The position numbers were made by a program, and so were the translations under genes. From Boswellia sacra (taxonomy: Eukaryota > Streptophyta > Magnoliopsida > Sapindales > Burseraceae): a stretch of 64,000 bases of DNA. The DNA is taken from the NCBI GenBank assembly GCA_013180625.2, contig SNVD02004677.1:124001-188000 (forward strand), in the 5' to 3' direction. This document shows positions 1 through 12,244 of the stretch, in pieces (positions within the stretch are counted from its first letter, which is position 1; each line of letters starts with the position of its first letter). The notes under the pieces are model-generated. The model saw only the letters and a program-made list of their open reading frames with translations. It did no database searches and was not told the DNA's origin.

Positions 1-486
1 ACCATAAAAGGTGGACCTGGGGCACCTCTAAATTAGCACATCTGTATAACTCTAAGAGCCCAAATCTCATGAACTTATATCATCTGTGTTAGTATAAACT
101 AATTGAATTGCTACTTTTTATATGATTTCAAGATGCATATGATGGCTCTTGAGTGAGGCAAAAAATGATGAGGGAAAGCTTAAATTCAATGTAATGTGAA
201 AAAAAGAAAGCTACAGGGCAGAAAAACATTGATTAACGAAGTCTTACGTTTGTTGATCGAAATGGCTGGTATTTAAATTATTGCATTCCTCTTCATTTCA
301 TGTCTATTCTGCACTTTTTCTAGTGTTTATAGTTTACCAAAGTGGTGGCACTGACATTTGGGTTCCTGAATTTTATTGCTAAACTAATTTTTCTGATGTT
401 TCTTGTTATATGTTAGCCCTAATTAAATTTATTTTAAGAATTCTGTGTCTGTTTATAAATAAAAAGGTATTTTTTTATTGGATCAG
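1..486 (+). other. Intron sequence upstream of the first visible METTL25-like exon
   Basis: No coding signal is seen. The stretch is AT-rich and ends in a pyrimidine run followed by CAG at 484-486, which serves as the splice acceptor for the exon at 487. The 5' half of the gene (promoter, start codon, N-terminal exons) must lie left of the window. Confidence 0.6.
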
Positions 487-661
487 GACCTTCTCAGAAT
501 GCAAAGAAGTTAAAGCAGTTGTTAGCATTGGCTGCTGTTACAACTTACTATCTGAAGAAGGTTTTCACTTTGATGGTTCTCTTTGTGGTTTTCCAATGAG
601 TTCTGGTACTAAATCTGTTGGCTTTCCTCTCGGTAAAAGTTTGCGTGATCTTGCTTGTCAG
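487..661 (+). CDS. METTL25: METTL25-like methyltransferase, exon a
   Basis: This internal exon belongs to a methyltransferase-like protein 25 homologue (Methyltransf_32 type, a predicted SAM-dependent enzyme whose plant substrate I do not know). The frame reads ECKEVKAVVSIGCCYNLL, followed by a GFPMS segment and LGKSLRDLACQ, all characteristic of the family; the GCCYNLL stretch is its hallmark. The acceptor is CAG at 484-486 and the donor is GTACAT at 662. The exon opens with the last base of a split codon and ends in phase 0 after a glutamine. Its partner exon at 13992 also starts in phase 0 and continues the family sequence (SAERWRSLE), across a 13.3-kb intron full of transposons. Confidence 0.88.
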
Positions 662-869
662 GTACATGCATATCTTGCTTTTTTGGTTTTTGTGAAGCAG
701 TATGTGAAAAGTATGACAGCATGGGCATTTCTGTTTGTTGGGATTACTGATTTTAAAGAAACAAGAGAAGAAACCACAGAGTTCTGTGGATCACCAATAA
801 GAACATAAGTTATATTTATATGGTGATCCTTGGATAATGGAACTAATTGGGTGATTTTAGACCATGGGA
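662..869 (+). other. Intron sequence before the LINE
   Basis: This is the start of the giant intron. Open frames run a short way past the donor at 662 but match nothing. The LINE begins somewhere near 870; the exact 5' end is not visible. Confidence 0.4.
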
Positions 870-1079
870 CTAGGAGAAAAACAGATATCTGCATGGATTC
901 AATGTATTAGAAATGCTCGAGAAAACTTCCATACTGGCTGGGAGGGATAACATTACTTTTGAATTTGTTCTGTAAGATCTGGAAGACTAAAATGCCTTAT
1001 GAATGGAGAAGCACCATACTCCCTATTACAAAACCAGAATTGATATCCATAGTTATAGAAAGTATTAGTGCGTTAAGGG

Positions 1080-3366
1080 GGAGTCAAACCGTAGAGATAT
1101 AGGAATAATGGTTTTAGATTTGCTAAGTTGCAATGCAAGAGTGTTCAAGGATCGATTTGGTTTTATGGTAGGAAGATTGACAGTGGGTGCTATTTTTTTA
1201 ATTTATGGTACAAGGCGAAGATGGTAGTATTTGAACCCTTGGAAGGAAAATCAGGAAGTTCCCAATCAGAGGATGGGTTACACCAATGTTTTGCTTTCAG
1301 TCCTGTCTCTTTGTTCTATTTTTCTCTTCACAGATCTGATTGTGATTCTTTTATTGCATTCATCAATAAAATCATATTGGAACCAGTCTTTTATGATATC
1401 AAGCGTTAGAATTCACATTCTCAAACCTTAATGTAGACCCACATTATTGGGGACTGCATGTGTACATTATGAGAGAATTTAGGGTAGAACAAAAGCTTTT
1501 CACCATGGCGATAGAAGAAAAATATAGTAATAGAAGTATTGGGATCACTGAGAGAAATAGCTTTAAATGTTTCTAATTACTGCTTGATTGGGATTGCATA
1601 GCACGGTTGAAAGGTGTGATATCTGAGGTAGTTGATGAACAGTCTAATGCAAACTTCTTCAGAATTTATAGGGGCAATTCTTACAAGCATAGCAACAAAA
1701 GAGGATCTATTCGAAGGATTTTCAACAATGGAGGCAGAGAAGGTTTGCAGAGGATTATAGTCCCTAAAGAAGTAGAATCTCTAGGATGAAAAGGAATGGC
1801 AGAGGAGATTCAAAGTATGATAAGGGACAGGGTTGAGAGCAAACGTGAGAAAGGGAAACAAGTCAGCTATGGTAGAAAAACTGAAGACCAGTTGGGTTTA
1901 GTCTAATCTAGATTATGTTTAGTTCGGCTGGTCGAATAGAGCTGTAGTTTGTAAGAGATTTAAGGCTGATGACAGTTGTGAAGAAATTCAGAAAGGCTTG
2001 GAAGATTGGTTCAAGGTGCCTTATAAGCTACAACCATTCCAGTATGACAAAGCTGTTTTTGTCAGCTTTAGCATGATGGAAGCTAGGAAGGTAAGTGCTG
2101 TGAGATATTGCAGGTTGAGAAACAATCTTCATGCCCAAGTAAGCCGGTGGGTATCATCAGTTAACAGAAGAGGATAGATGGTTGCTATGTAATGGCGGTT
2201 GTATTGCCATTAGGGCACTGCTGTTTCATTTATGGACCACAGAATTATTGAAGAAAATAGGGGACAGATGTGGTGGGCTGGTGGAAGTTCATAAGATACT
2301 TGTCACATGCTAGAGGAAGTGAAAATTAGAGTGAGAAAGAATGACTCTGGGTTTGTACCAGCTAATATCTTCATAAATGAAGGAAGAAGAAGGTTGTAAG
2401 TAACCATCAAAGTAGTTGACAAAGAGCCTGGTAGAACAGAAACTCCATGTACCTTCAAGGAGGAAGAAGATGATGCTTGCAACAAGGAAAGGATACGTGG
2501 CAGCAATAGAGAAGAACATAAAATTAATTACAATGCTTATATAGGTGTCAATCATAGATCCCTAAGTGAGGTCAACAAAAGTCAGAAAGCTGACAGAAGC
2601 ATTAAATGCATCCTGCAGCCTTTTTCCCAAAATTTAAATTCAAATCTTCCTCCATGTAACACGGGCCAGTGTGTCCTAGAAGTTTAAAGAAGCCCATAAG
2701 CTTTGCGAAAAAGCTGCGCCATCTCACATTAATTCGAAAGAAAGACAAAATCCCAACTTCTATTAGGCCATTCCAAATGAAAAAACCAACTCTTTCAAAA
2801 GAGTCAGCCCACTCTTATTTTCAACCTGTCCCTAAATATATTAAGACTAAGGTGGTTAGCGCTTCAAAACTAAACCTGGAGGGAGCTGACTCAGACGAGA
2901 TTGTAGTGAATTTTCTACATCCTTAATGTCAAGAATACTTATGGAGACTGATGAGCTGCGTATTCAAGAGAATAACATTGGGGAAGGAGAAGGTTGCGAT
3001 CATATGGATTCAGAGACTGTTGAGTCAACAAATGAGTTAGAATCGGAAGATTTTGACGATAAAGAAGAGATGGAGTGTGAAGATTGTGAAGGAGAGGGGT
3101 TGGAAACGGGTTTCAAGGAAAATGAGGAGCTCGACGTTAAAGGGCTGTTTATAGAAGATATGGCAAATACGAAAGAAGTTATTTGTGATTGGAAGCATAC
3201 TATTATTCAACACAAATGTAGGAAATTTCCAAGACAATATGGTGCACGTACTAAAACAGGGGATAATTGGGGAAACTTAGGGACCTTCATTGAGAAAATG
3301 AACTTGGCAATTGGGCCTTTGTCCAGTGAAGGGACAAAGAAGGGAGAGAATGTTGATATATCATGA
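1080..3366 (+). pseudogene. LINE ORF1 (DUF4283-like nucleic-acid-binding protein), broken
   Basis: Around 2220-2530, frame-shifted fragments such as LLKKIGDRCGGLVEV and VPANIFINEGRRRL match the ORF1 protein of plant L1 LINEs, which coats the element RNA. The last open piece (2926-3366) is very acidic and contains SEDFDDKEEMECEDCEGEG. Its stop overlaps the ORF2 start as ATGA at 3363-3366. Many stops and frame breaks lie upstream of 2926. The piece at 2669-2926 is basic and ends one base before the next ATG. Confidence 0.65.
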
Positions 3367-6300
3367 GGATTCTAAATTGGAACATTAGAGGGCTGGGGGA
3401 TAAAAAGAAAAGAGCAATAAATAAGGAGAAAATTAAAAAGGCTTCTGTTGATGCTGTTATTCTTCAAGAGTGCAAAAGAGAAGTTGTTGATTGAAGATTG
3501 TTTAGAGACTTCTGCTTAACGAGGATTGGCTTGGCATGTCCGACACTTTTCTTCCATTGCCTGAGCCTCTTTGGACATCTCGGGCCAGTAATAGCCAATC
3601 GGTTCATCTTAGAAGGTTTATTGACTGGGTGTTTCTTCCCTCACTAGGGACGGCAAGAGGTATTATTGTTGCTTGTAAAACAAAACTTATAAAGGTTGTT
3701 GATTCTTTGTCAGGAGAATTTTCTGTCTCTATTAAAATTCAATCTAGTGAAGGGCGATATTGGTGCATAACAGGGGTTTATGGCCCTAATAAACCTAAGA
3801 AAAGATGCAGATTTTGGGAACAGTTGGCTGGGCTTTATAATCTGTGGGGTCTAAATGGTATATTAGATGAGATTTCAGTGTTGTTAGATTTCTCTCAGAA
3901 AAATCTCATGGAGATAGAGTGACCAGAAGTATGAGAGATTTTAATTGCTTGATTAGGGAAACCAATCTCAAATATCATCCCTTTCTTTGAAGCCTCTTAT
4001 ACCTGGTCCAACTTAAAGAACTAATCCAGTATGTTGTAAATTTGACAGCTTGTTCTTTGCTGCAATGTGGGAAGAGGAGAGAGGAGTTATTAAACCAGAG
4101 GCCCTTACTAGGTCAACTTCAAATCACTGCTCATAGTTCTAGACTTCAATTCTGTAAATTGGGGTCCTATTCCTTTTAGATTTGAAAACATGTGGCTGCA
4201 TCATCATGATTTCAAAACAAATATGAAAAAATGGTGGCAAGAAGAGCAAAATACAGGGTTTGAGGGCTATAAATTTATTAATAAACTGAATTAAAAAAAA
4301 AAAAGGCTTAAAAGCTGGAACAAGGAAGTCTTTGGTAATGTTAATGAGGGGAAGAAGAATCTTTTAGGGAGAATACAGGAGCTGGATAACATGGAAGGGG
4401 CTCAGTTGTTAAATGAGGATTTTTGTTATGAAAGAAGGCAGGCCAAAGTTAAGCTTGAAGAATTGATCTTTAAGGAAGAAATAATGTGGAGACAAAAAGC
4501 CAAGAGCAGCTGGGGCAAAGAAGGGGATGGTAATACTAAATTGTTTCACGGTATGACGAAGAGGAGAAAAAATAGAACTTTGATTGCCAAGTTGGAAACG
4601 ATGGAGTCAGATTTTCTTGAAAATCATCAAGAAATAAAAGATGAAATTATTAGTATTTTTTTTTTGATTTAACTCAAGTGTAGGAAATGTTAGACCTACA
4701 ATCCAAGGATTGTATTGGGCACCCATCTAAGAGAAGCCAATCTGGTTGGAGAAGAAGTTTTGAGGAAGAGGAAATCAAAAGGGCAGTTTTTGAATGTTGT
4801 CCATGAAAAGCTCTAGGCCGTGATGGATTCTCATTGCCTTTTCACCAGACCTGTTGGGATTTCATAAAAGAGGACTTGATGGAGGCGATGGAGGAATTTT
4901 ATAAAAATGGGGTGATAAACAAGTGTACAAAATGCTACTTACATTTGCCTTGCTCCCAAGAAGGAGTTGGTTAAGATTAGAGTTTTTAGGCCTATCATTC
5001 TTGTCTCTAGTCTTTACAAAATTATTTCTAAAGTCCTTTCTGTTCGACTAAAAGAAGTTCTAAAGGAGACAATTTCAGCAGCTCAGTCAGCTTTTATTAA
5101 AGATAGATTTTTGATGCCATTCTAATAGCAAATGAGATTGTTGAAGAGTGTAGGAAGAAAAAGGAGGAAGGGATAATCGCTAAAATAAGCTTGAGAAAGC
5201 TTACGATTATGTTGATTGGAAGTTCTTAAACTTTGTGTTAGAAGCAAAGGACTTAAAGAGGAGATAGCAGAATTGGATTAAGGATTGTCTTCAATCCATT
5301 AATTTTTACAATGGTAGCCCCGAATCTTCCCCTTCACTTTAGTTGTGGATGGATTCAGCAGATTAATGGAAAAAGGAGTTGAAGCTAAACTAATTGAGGG
5401 TATGGGTGTGCGAAAAGAAAAGATTGAAGTTTCACATGTACAATATGCTGATGGCACAATTTTCTTCTCAATGGGGGATGAACAAAAAATCTATAGCTTT
5501 CTAAAAATTTTAGAAACTTGTAGTTTATCTTTGGTCTCAAAGTTAATACGTCAAAGAGCATAATTGGAGGGATTAATTCAACGGAAAGAACACTTCACTC
5601 ATTTGCCAATGATTTTGGATTATCAGTGGGGAATTGGCCTTTTAAATATTTAGGATTACCGTTGGGGGACAATCCTAGATATTTAAGCTTTTGGGATCCA
5701 ATGGTGAGAAAATTGAAAGGAGGCTTGGAGGGTGGAAAAGAGGGTTTCTTTCCAAAGGTGGTAAGCTCACCTTGATTCAATCCATCCTATTGGCTTTATT
5801 AATTTATTTCCTTTTCTTTTATAAAATTCCTAATATCATTGCCAAAAGACTTGAAAGATTGAGAAATTTCTTATGGGAGGGTTACGATGAAAGGAAAGGC
5901 TTCCATCTTATGAGGTGGGATATTGCAACTAGGCCCAAGAACAAAGGAGGGCTAGGAATTGAGAATTTGGTGAACAAATATGGGGCTTTATTAGCCAAAT
6001 GGCTTTGGAGATTTCTGCTTGAGAAATACTCTCTTTGGCATAGGGTAATTATAAGTCTATATGGTTTACATCCAAATGGCTGGGATACAAAAATGGCTAA
6101 TTTTGGAACCTATAGAAGTCTCTGGAGAGCAATATCAAAAGAATATCCTATCTTTCTTTCTTTCTCATATCTCATATAAAGTCGGAGATGGGAAGAAAAT
6201 TCGGCTTTGGGAGGATAAATGGTTAGGAGATTACCCCTTGAGGGAGAGTTTCCCTTGCCTTTATAGATTGTGCCCTAACAGAAATGTCAAATCCGATCTT

Positions 6301-6773
6301 GTGTGGTTCCCTCTTCAAACGATTGGAAATGGAATTTCAATTTCAAGAGGAATTTGAATGATAGAGAAATTCATCAACCCTTATGGAGAAAGTAACCAAT
6401 GTGTCTTTCGATGAGATGAAAAATGATGAAAGAATGTGGATGCGAGAGAGCTTTGGAAGTTATTCTTGTCAGTCTTATCGTGAGGGGCTGATTGTTGACT
6501 CTCAATGGGAAGCCTTTACGGCCTTCAATATGATATGGAAGGCCAAAGTTCCTCCTAAAATTGAAGTATTTGGGTGGGCTTTAGCTCATGGTAAACTTGG
6601 TACTGGAGAAGTAATCGAAAGAAGGTATCATAATACATGTCTTTAACCCTCTTGGTATGTGATGTGCAAGAATTGGGATTAGACATCAGACCACCTTTTT
6701 CTTCACTGCCCAATTTCTTCTTATTTAGGGGCTAGACTTTGCAAAGAAGCTCAAACCCAAGCTCTTGTTGTTC
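3363..6773 (+). pseudogene. LINE ORF2: endonuclease plus reverse transcriptase, broken
   Basis: ORF2 starts at the ATG at 3363 and reads ILNWNIRGLGDKKKR, the N-terminus of the APE-type endonuclease that nicks target DNA. The endonuclease continues at 3650-3850 (TGVYGPNKPKKR). Reverse transcriptase follows in several frames: SSWGKEGDGNTKLFHG at 4500-4555, a fingers region near 4980-5110 and the catalytic box near 5440, where the usual YADD reads YADG, a lost catalytic aspartate. The palm-to-C-terminus piece (5691-6179, LERLRNFLWEG) and the zinc-binding region (WKAKVPPKIEVFGW, 6533-6574) follow. Stops and frameshifts are frequent, so the element is dead. Confidence 0.82.
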
Positions 6774-7199
6774 TGATAGACCTCTAATACGATTCACTTA
6801 TTATAGACATCACAAGCATGATTAAAAGTGAGGAGCAAAATTGTGAATTGGGTTGATTGGAAAGGAATTCTTTTTGCCTCTTTTTCCTTTTCTGTTATTG
6901 CTGTGTTGTTTTGGTGTTGTGGGAATTAGTTACTCTTGTCTAGGAAAAAGAGTAGTTAGAGAATATAAGAGAGGAAAGGGGTAGGAAAAATGGATTCGGC
7001 CAATTGTTACTTTTGTGGGAAACTTTCTCATAGGGAGAACTTGCAAGTTCTTCGAATAGCCTGCTACTATCCAAATTAATACATATCTTCTCTTCTAAAC
7101 TGTCTCTACTGACAATCTATATCCTATTTCTTTCTAATTTGATTCCTAACTTTGTTATTGCTACTGTGAGTTGTGTAAGAGTAAAGGAGAGATCTATCA
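6774..7199 (+). repeat. 5' LTR of gypsy element A
   Basis: The LTR starts TGATAGAC and ends CTATCA, and aligns with 11643-12075 over its whole length. A degenerate tRNA-Met primer-binding site (TTGTTATCAGAG, 7202-7213) follows it. Confidence 0.88.
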
Positions 7200-7201
7200 A
7201 A

Positions 7202-7213
7202 TTGTTATCAGAG
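7202..7213 (+). promoter_or_regulatory. Primer-binding site of gypsy element A
   Basis: TTGTTATCAGAG is one or two changes from the initiator tRNA-Met complement TGGTATCAGAGC. It lies just after the 5' LTR and would prime minus-strand cDNA synthesis. Confidence 0.7.
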
Positions 7214-7229
7214 TAGTGAGATTTTAGGA

Positions 7230-8330
7230 TGGTTGGGAAGAAAGAAGGTAGAATGTATGTGTTAGAAGACAAGCTTAACTTCTTTCAAGGGGGACATCAG
7301 AGTTGTTAAGGAAGGGTTGCTTAAGGTCCAACGCCTTGAGCAGAATGTGGCGGCCATACTAGAGCGCTTGTAGGCAGTGGTGACGGAGAACAAGGGTAAC
7401 ACACGAGCTTCATCGTTAGGATCTAGGTAGAAATTGCCGATGGGGGAGCTGGAACAGGGACGCTGGTGCCACTGGTCTTTATAGGTGGGTTCAACATTGG
7501 CGATTCTAATTGGGGCAGATCAGAACTCGATGAGTGGAGATGTCGGTGTTTGAAGGAGGAGATCCCGATGAGTGGGTCTATCGGGCTAAAAACTTCTAGT
7601 TAAATTGAATGAGTGAGGCTGAGAAGTTGATGGTAGCCGCTATTACATGGAAGGGAAGGCTTTTGCTTAGCAATAGTGGAAGGAGTCTCGGCGGGCTTTC
7701 CGATCATGGACGAGCTGAAGGAGTTGTTAGAGCGTTTTAGAGAGAGCCATGAAGCTCTATCGGAACACTGTCTTGCACTGTGGCCGGAAGGTACCGTGAG
7801 GGAATATTGATGATAGTTTGAGAGGATGTCGTCAACAATGCAAGGCTTACCAAAATACATCTTGGAAGGTCAATTCATCAATGGTTTGAAGCTAGATATC
7901 AAGGCTGAGTTAAAGGCCTTTAGACTTGTGGGCTTGAATAGGATAATTATGTTGGCCCAAAAGCTGGAACACAAGAATTAGGCCTTAAGAAATTATAGGC
8001 CTGGAATACTTTCACTGAAAATGGAAATTCAATATATACATCTACGGCTCTAACAAAAAGTTATGGAAATTTTAGTCAACGATCAACTTCAATATAGGAG
8101 AAAAATAATGGGATTAAAGACCGGAACACAAATTCGGAGGCTAACTAATGCGAAACTTCAAGCCAAGAGAGACAAGGGGCTTTGTTACTGCCGTGATAAG
8201 AAGTTCTCCCCTGGTCACAAATGTCGCTCCGAAGAGCTCCATGTTATGGTAGTTCAAGAAGAGGAGGAATATTAGGCAGAGGAAGAAGAAAACGTAGAAA
8301 AGGATACTGAAGGAAACATAGTCAAATTCG
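7230..8330 (+). pseudogene. Gypsy A gag with zinc knuckle, broken
   Basis: Fragments of a retrotransposon capsid protein in shifting frames are readable between about 7560 and 7980, including EAEKLMVAA-like and QGLPKYILEGQFINGL-like stretches. A CCHC-type knuckle follows (CYCRDKKFSPGHKC, near 8201-8242), then an acidic tail. Gag packages the element RNA. Several stops are present. Confidence 0.7.
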
Positions 8331-8332
8331 AA

Positions 8333-11300
8333 GTGGTGGAGCTCTCTATGAATTGTGCTGTGCTCACATCTCCTAAAACAATTAAGTTGATGGGCATGAC
8401 CAATGAAGAAGAAGTTTTTATTTTGATTGACCTAGGAGCAACCCATAATTTTTTTTTCAGGAGATTGGTAACGAAAATGGTTCTACCAGTGGAAAATGCT
8501 GAAGGCTATGGGGTGTTGCTAGGTACCGGTAATCCAATTAGGGTGAGGACATTTGTAAAGGAATTGTTCTGACTTTATAGGGGATACAAATAATGGAGGA
8601 ATATCTTCCTTTGATTCTTGGAGGATTTGATGTCATGCTAGGGATGCTCTAGTTGGAAGTTGGCAATGATTAGGTTTGACTGCAAAGCATTATCTATGGA
8701 GTTTAAAGTGGATGGCCAGAGGGTAATCTTATAGGGGGGACCCTAGGTTGTGCATAATAAAAATCTTATGAAGGTAGTGAAGAGTGGGAACAAGGAATAT
8801 TTTTGGAATTGAATGCCGTCTCCATATTGGCAGATTCTACTTTTCAGGAAATCCCAAGACAAGTGGAAGGTATTCTCAATCAGTTTCAGGCGGTGTTTAA
8901 CATGCCATCAGGATTTGCCGCCAAGCAGGGAAAAAGACCATGCCTTATCGATACCCTCAAATTCAAAAAGATGAAATTGAGAGATTAGTCTAGGAAATGC
9001 TGGCAGTCGGTGTAATTTGACCAAGCTGCAGTCCTTTCTCATGTCTAGTCTTGTTAGTGAAGAAAAAAGATGGGACTTGGAGGTTTTGCGTTGATTATAG
9101 GGCTCTCAACTAAGCTATAGTGCCTGACAAATATCCAACTCCTGTGATAGATGAGCTCCTTGATGAGTTACATGGGGCTAGTGTATTTCTAAGCTGGATC
9201 TTAAGTCATGATATCATCAGATAAGAGTGAAACCTGAAGATGTCTACAAGACAACTTTTCACAATCACGACGGGCACTATGAATTCTTAGTACTGCCGTT
9301 TGGACTTACTAATGCATCCTCACCCTTCTTAGCTTTGATGAATGATATTTTCAGGGGGTATTTGAGGAGGTTTGTTCTTGTTTTCTTTGATGATAATCTT
9401 GTATATGATAGCCGCTTGGAAGAACATATACAACACTTGGTTATTGTATTAAAGGTCCTAAAAGAACGACGACTATATGCCAATTTGAAGAAGTGTTACA
9501 ACAACTCTATGCCGATTTGAAGAAGTGTTCGTTTGCCCAATCCAGATTAGAGTATGTTGGCCACATCATTTCAGTTGAAGGGGTAGCGGTTGATAACTCG
9601 TAAATAGAGGTGATGTTGTAGTGGCCTACACTTAGAAATATTTAAAGGAATTGAGGGGTTTTCTGGGATTGACTGGATATTAAATGAAATTTGTTGTTGG
9701 GAATGGTAGCATTGCATTTCCTCTGATTGAGCAACTTAAAAAAGATAATTTTGGGGCAGAATGAAAAGGCGGAAGAGGCTTTCATCAAACTAAAATAGGC
9801 CATGACTTAGGTTCTTGTTTTGGCTTTATCGGATTTCACTCAACCATTCATTATTGATATTGTGCTTCTAGGGTGGGAATTGGATCAGTGCTTATGCAGG
9901 GACATCGACCAATAGCTTATTATAGTCATATGCTTCCCAAAAGCCAATGATTAAAATCGGTTTGTGAGAGGGAGTTGACAGCCATAGTCTTGGGCATTCA
10001 AAAGTGGGGACCTTATATATTAGGTAGAAGATTTCTAGTCAAAACTGATCAAAGAAGCCTCAAATATCTCTCATAGCAAATGTTGGTGAGAGTGGAGCAC
10101 CAAAAATGGTTATTCAAACTATTGGGGTTCGACTTTGAAATTTAACATAGGCCAGGGCTGAAAAATAAGGTTGCAGATGCCTTGTCAAGGCACCTTGAAT
10201 TTGATGCCACTATCACTATCTCCAACTTTTAATTTTGAAGAAATTCAACAAGAGCTTGTTGATGATGAAGAATTGAGTAAACTTAAGGAATCTGTTCTTG
10301 CTGGGAATTCTACCAATGAAGGCTTTGCAATGGTTCAAGGGCAGTTACTGTATAAAGGGAGAATGGTCTTGAGTAAGCACTCGGCTTTAATTCTAAAACT
10401 ACTAAAGGAGTTCCATGACAGCCCCTTAGGAGGTCATTCAGGTTTATTGAAAACTACTCTTAAGAATTTCTAAGGAATTCTATTGGCTAGGAATGAAGAA
10501 GGATATTAAAGCTTATGTGGAATCATGTGGTGTTTGCCAACAAAATAAGTACTTAGCACTATCTCTAGCGGATCTTCTTCAACTTATACCCATTCCTAAT
10601 CAGGTTTGAGGAGATATCACCGTAGATTTTATTGAGGGACTGCCTAAATCTGAAGGGTATGACAAAATTCTAGTAGCAGTGGATAGATTGCCAAAATATG
10701 GGCATTTCTTAGCTTTAAAACACCTTTTTAATGCTTAAACAGTGGCTGATATCTTTCTCAAAGGAGCTGTGAAACACCATGGAATTCCTCGCTCAATTAT
10801 CACTAACCGAGACCGAGTATTTCCCAGGTTGTTTTGGATTGAATTATTTAAAAGAAGCACAGTCTATCACCCACTAATTGATGGCCAATCGAAAGTGGTT
10901 AATTGCTGCCTAAAGACATATTTGAGGTTTTTTTTTGCTGGAAAACCTCAAAAGTGGATGAGATGGCGACATTGGGCTGAATATTGTTCTAGCACTATCC
11001 ACCATACGTCCACCAAGTCTACTCCATTTAAGCTTCTTTGTGGTGGAGATCCTCCTCCCTTGCTTCATTATGGACAAAATTCTACAGCTGTTTCAACAAT
11101 GGAACAATTATTGGAAGAGAGGGACGCCATATTGGTTGATTTGAAGCTAAATCTTGAGGAAGCACAAGGAAAAATGAAGAGGGCAGCAGATGGTAAGCAT
11201 AGGGAAGTTCAATTTGAGATTGGGAACTTGGTTTATCTAAAATTGCAGCCATAGCAGAAATGAGAAGCTTAGTCCACAATATTATGGACCATATCCAGTG

Positions 11301-11661
11301 GAAGCAAGAGTTGGGTAGGTTGCTCATCGATTAAAGATACGAGAGAACTCAGTAGTGCACCCAGTTTTTTATGTGACTCAGCGAAGACGAATGGTTGGCA
11401 CAGCTCCTGTTTCACAACTGATTCCCTCCAAACTTAGTGCTAAAATGGAGATAATAGTTGAACCAGAAAATGTTTTTAAGTGTGCGTAACGAGCAAGGGG
11501 AGCCAGGAGTTGTTATAGAAGTCCTAATCAAATGGAAAGGCTTAACAGATTTTGAGGCTACATGGGAACAATCTGATTTAATTAGAGATCAGTTCCCTAG
11601 TTTCCACGTTGAGGACAAGGTGTCTGCTTGGGCAGGGGGTAATAATAGACTTCCAATATGA
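8333..11661 (+). pseudogene. Gypsy A pol: protease, RT, RNase H, integrase, chromodomain, broken
   Basis: The protease is at 8333-8572, with DLGATHNF where the aspartic protease normally has DSGA or DTGA. Reverse transcriptase runs from about 8940 to 9760; its catalytic box reads FDDNLVYD instead of the usual YDDILVYS type. RNase H (to about 10200) and the integrase zinc and core regions (10400-11250; DRVFPRLFW, then HPLIDGQSK) follow. A chromodomain at 11458-11661 (IKWKGLTDFEATWE) would tether integration to modified chromatin. Multiple stops mean no functional polyprotein. Confidence 0.82.
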
Positions 11662-12075
11662 TTCACTTATTCTAGACGTCACAAGCATGATAGAAAAGTG
11701 AGGGGCAGAATTGTGAATTGGGTTGATTGGAAGGGAATTCTTTTTGTCTCTTTTTACTTTTTCTGTTATTGTTGTGTTGCTTTGGTGCTGTGGGAATTAG
11801 TTACTCTTGTCTAGGAAAAAGTGAAGTTATTTAGAGAATATAAGAGAGGAGAGAGGGAGGAAAAAGGGATTCAGCCAATTTGTTACTTTTGTGGGAAGCT
11901 TTCTTAGAAGGAGATATTGCAGGTTCTCAAATAGCCTGCTACTATCCAAATTAATGCATATTTTCTCTTCTACACTGTCTCTACTTACAATATCTATCCT
12001 ATTTCTTTCTAATTTAATTCCTAACTCTTGGGATTGCTACTGTGAGTTGTGTGAGGGCAAAGGATAGAACTATCA
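11643..12075 (+). repeat. 3' LTR of gypsy element A
   Basis: Partner of 6774-7199. It is preceded by a purine-rich tract (GGGCAGGGGG, 11630-11639), the second-strand primer. The first dinucleotide has decayed from TG to TA. Confidence 0.87.
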
Positions 12076-12244
12076 TGTTCACATCTTATGGAGAATTTGT
12101 TTGCTTTTGGGAAAGGGAAGAAAGCGAAGACTCTATGGAAATGTGCTTTTCCAACAATCTTGGCAAGGGAAAAACAATAAAATATTTGTGGACATAAAAG
12201 AAGGACATTGGGTGCTTGTGGGAGAGTTCATTTTTATGCTTCCT

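Larger units (their letters stand above)
6774..12075 (+). mobile_element. Ty3/gypsy retrotransposon A, full-length but decayed
   Basis: The element is bounded by LTRs at 6774-7199 and 11643-12075 and flanked by an exact 5-bp target duplication, TGTTC (6769-6773 and 12076-12080). Internally, gag, protease, reverse transcriptase, RNase H, integrase and a chromodomain follow in the order that defines Ty3/gypsy chromoviruses. It interrupts LINE ORF2. By eye roughly a tenth of LTR positions differ and every coding domain is broken, so this is an old insertion. Confidence 0.9.
870..12240 (+). mobile_element. LINE (L1-type non-LTR retrotransposon), split by a gypsy element
   Basis: A degenerate plant L1-type LINE in sense with the host gene. 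The order is ORF1, then an apurinic endonuclease, reverse transcriptase and the C-terminal zinc-binding region. The reading is interrupted at 6773 by a Ty3/gypsy element and resumes at 12081, where LINE C-terminal sequence continues (GKGKKAKTLWK in one frame). The same family recurs antisense at about 20495-29975. The 3' end is uncertain because an antisense copia fragment abuts it near 12240. Confidence 0.8.
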
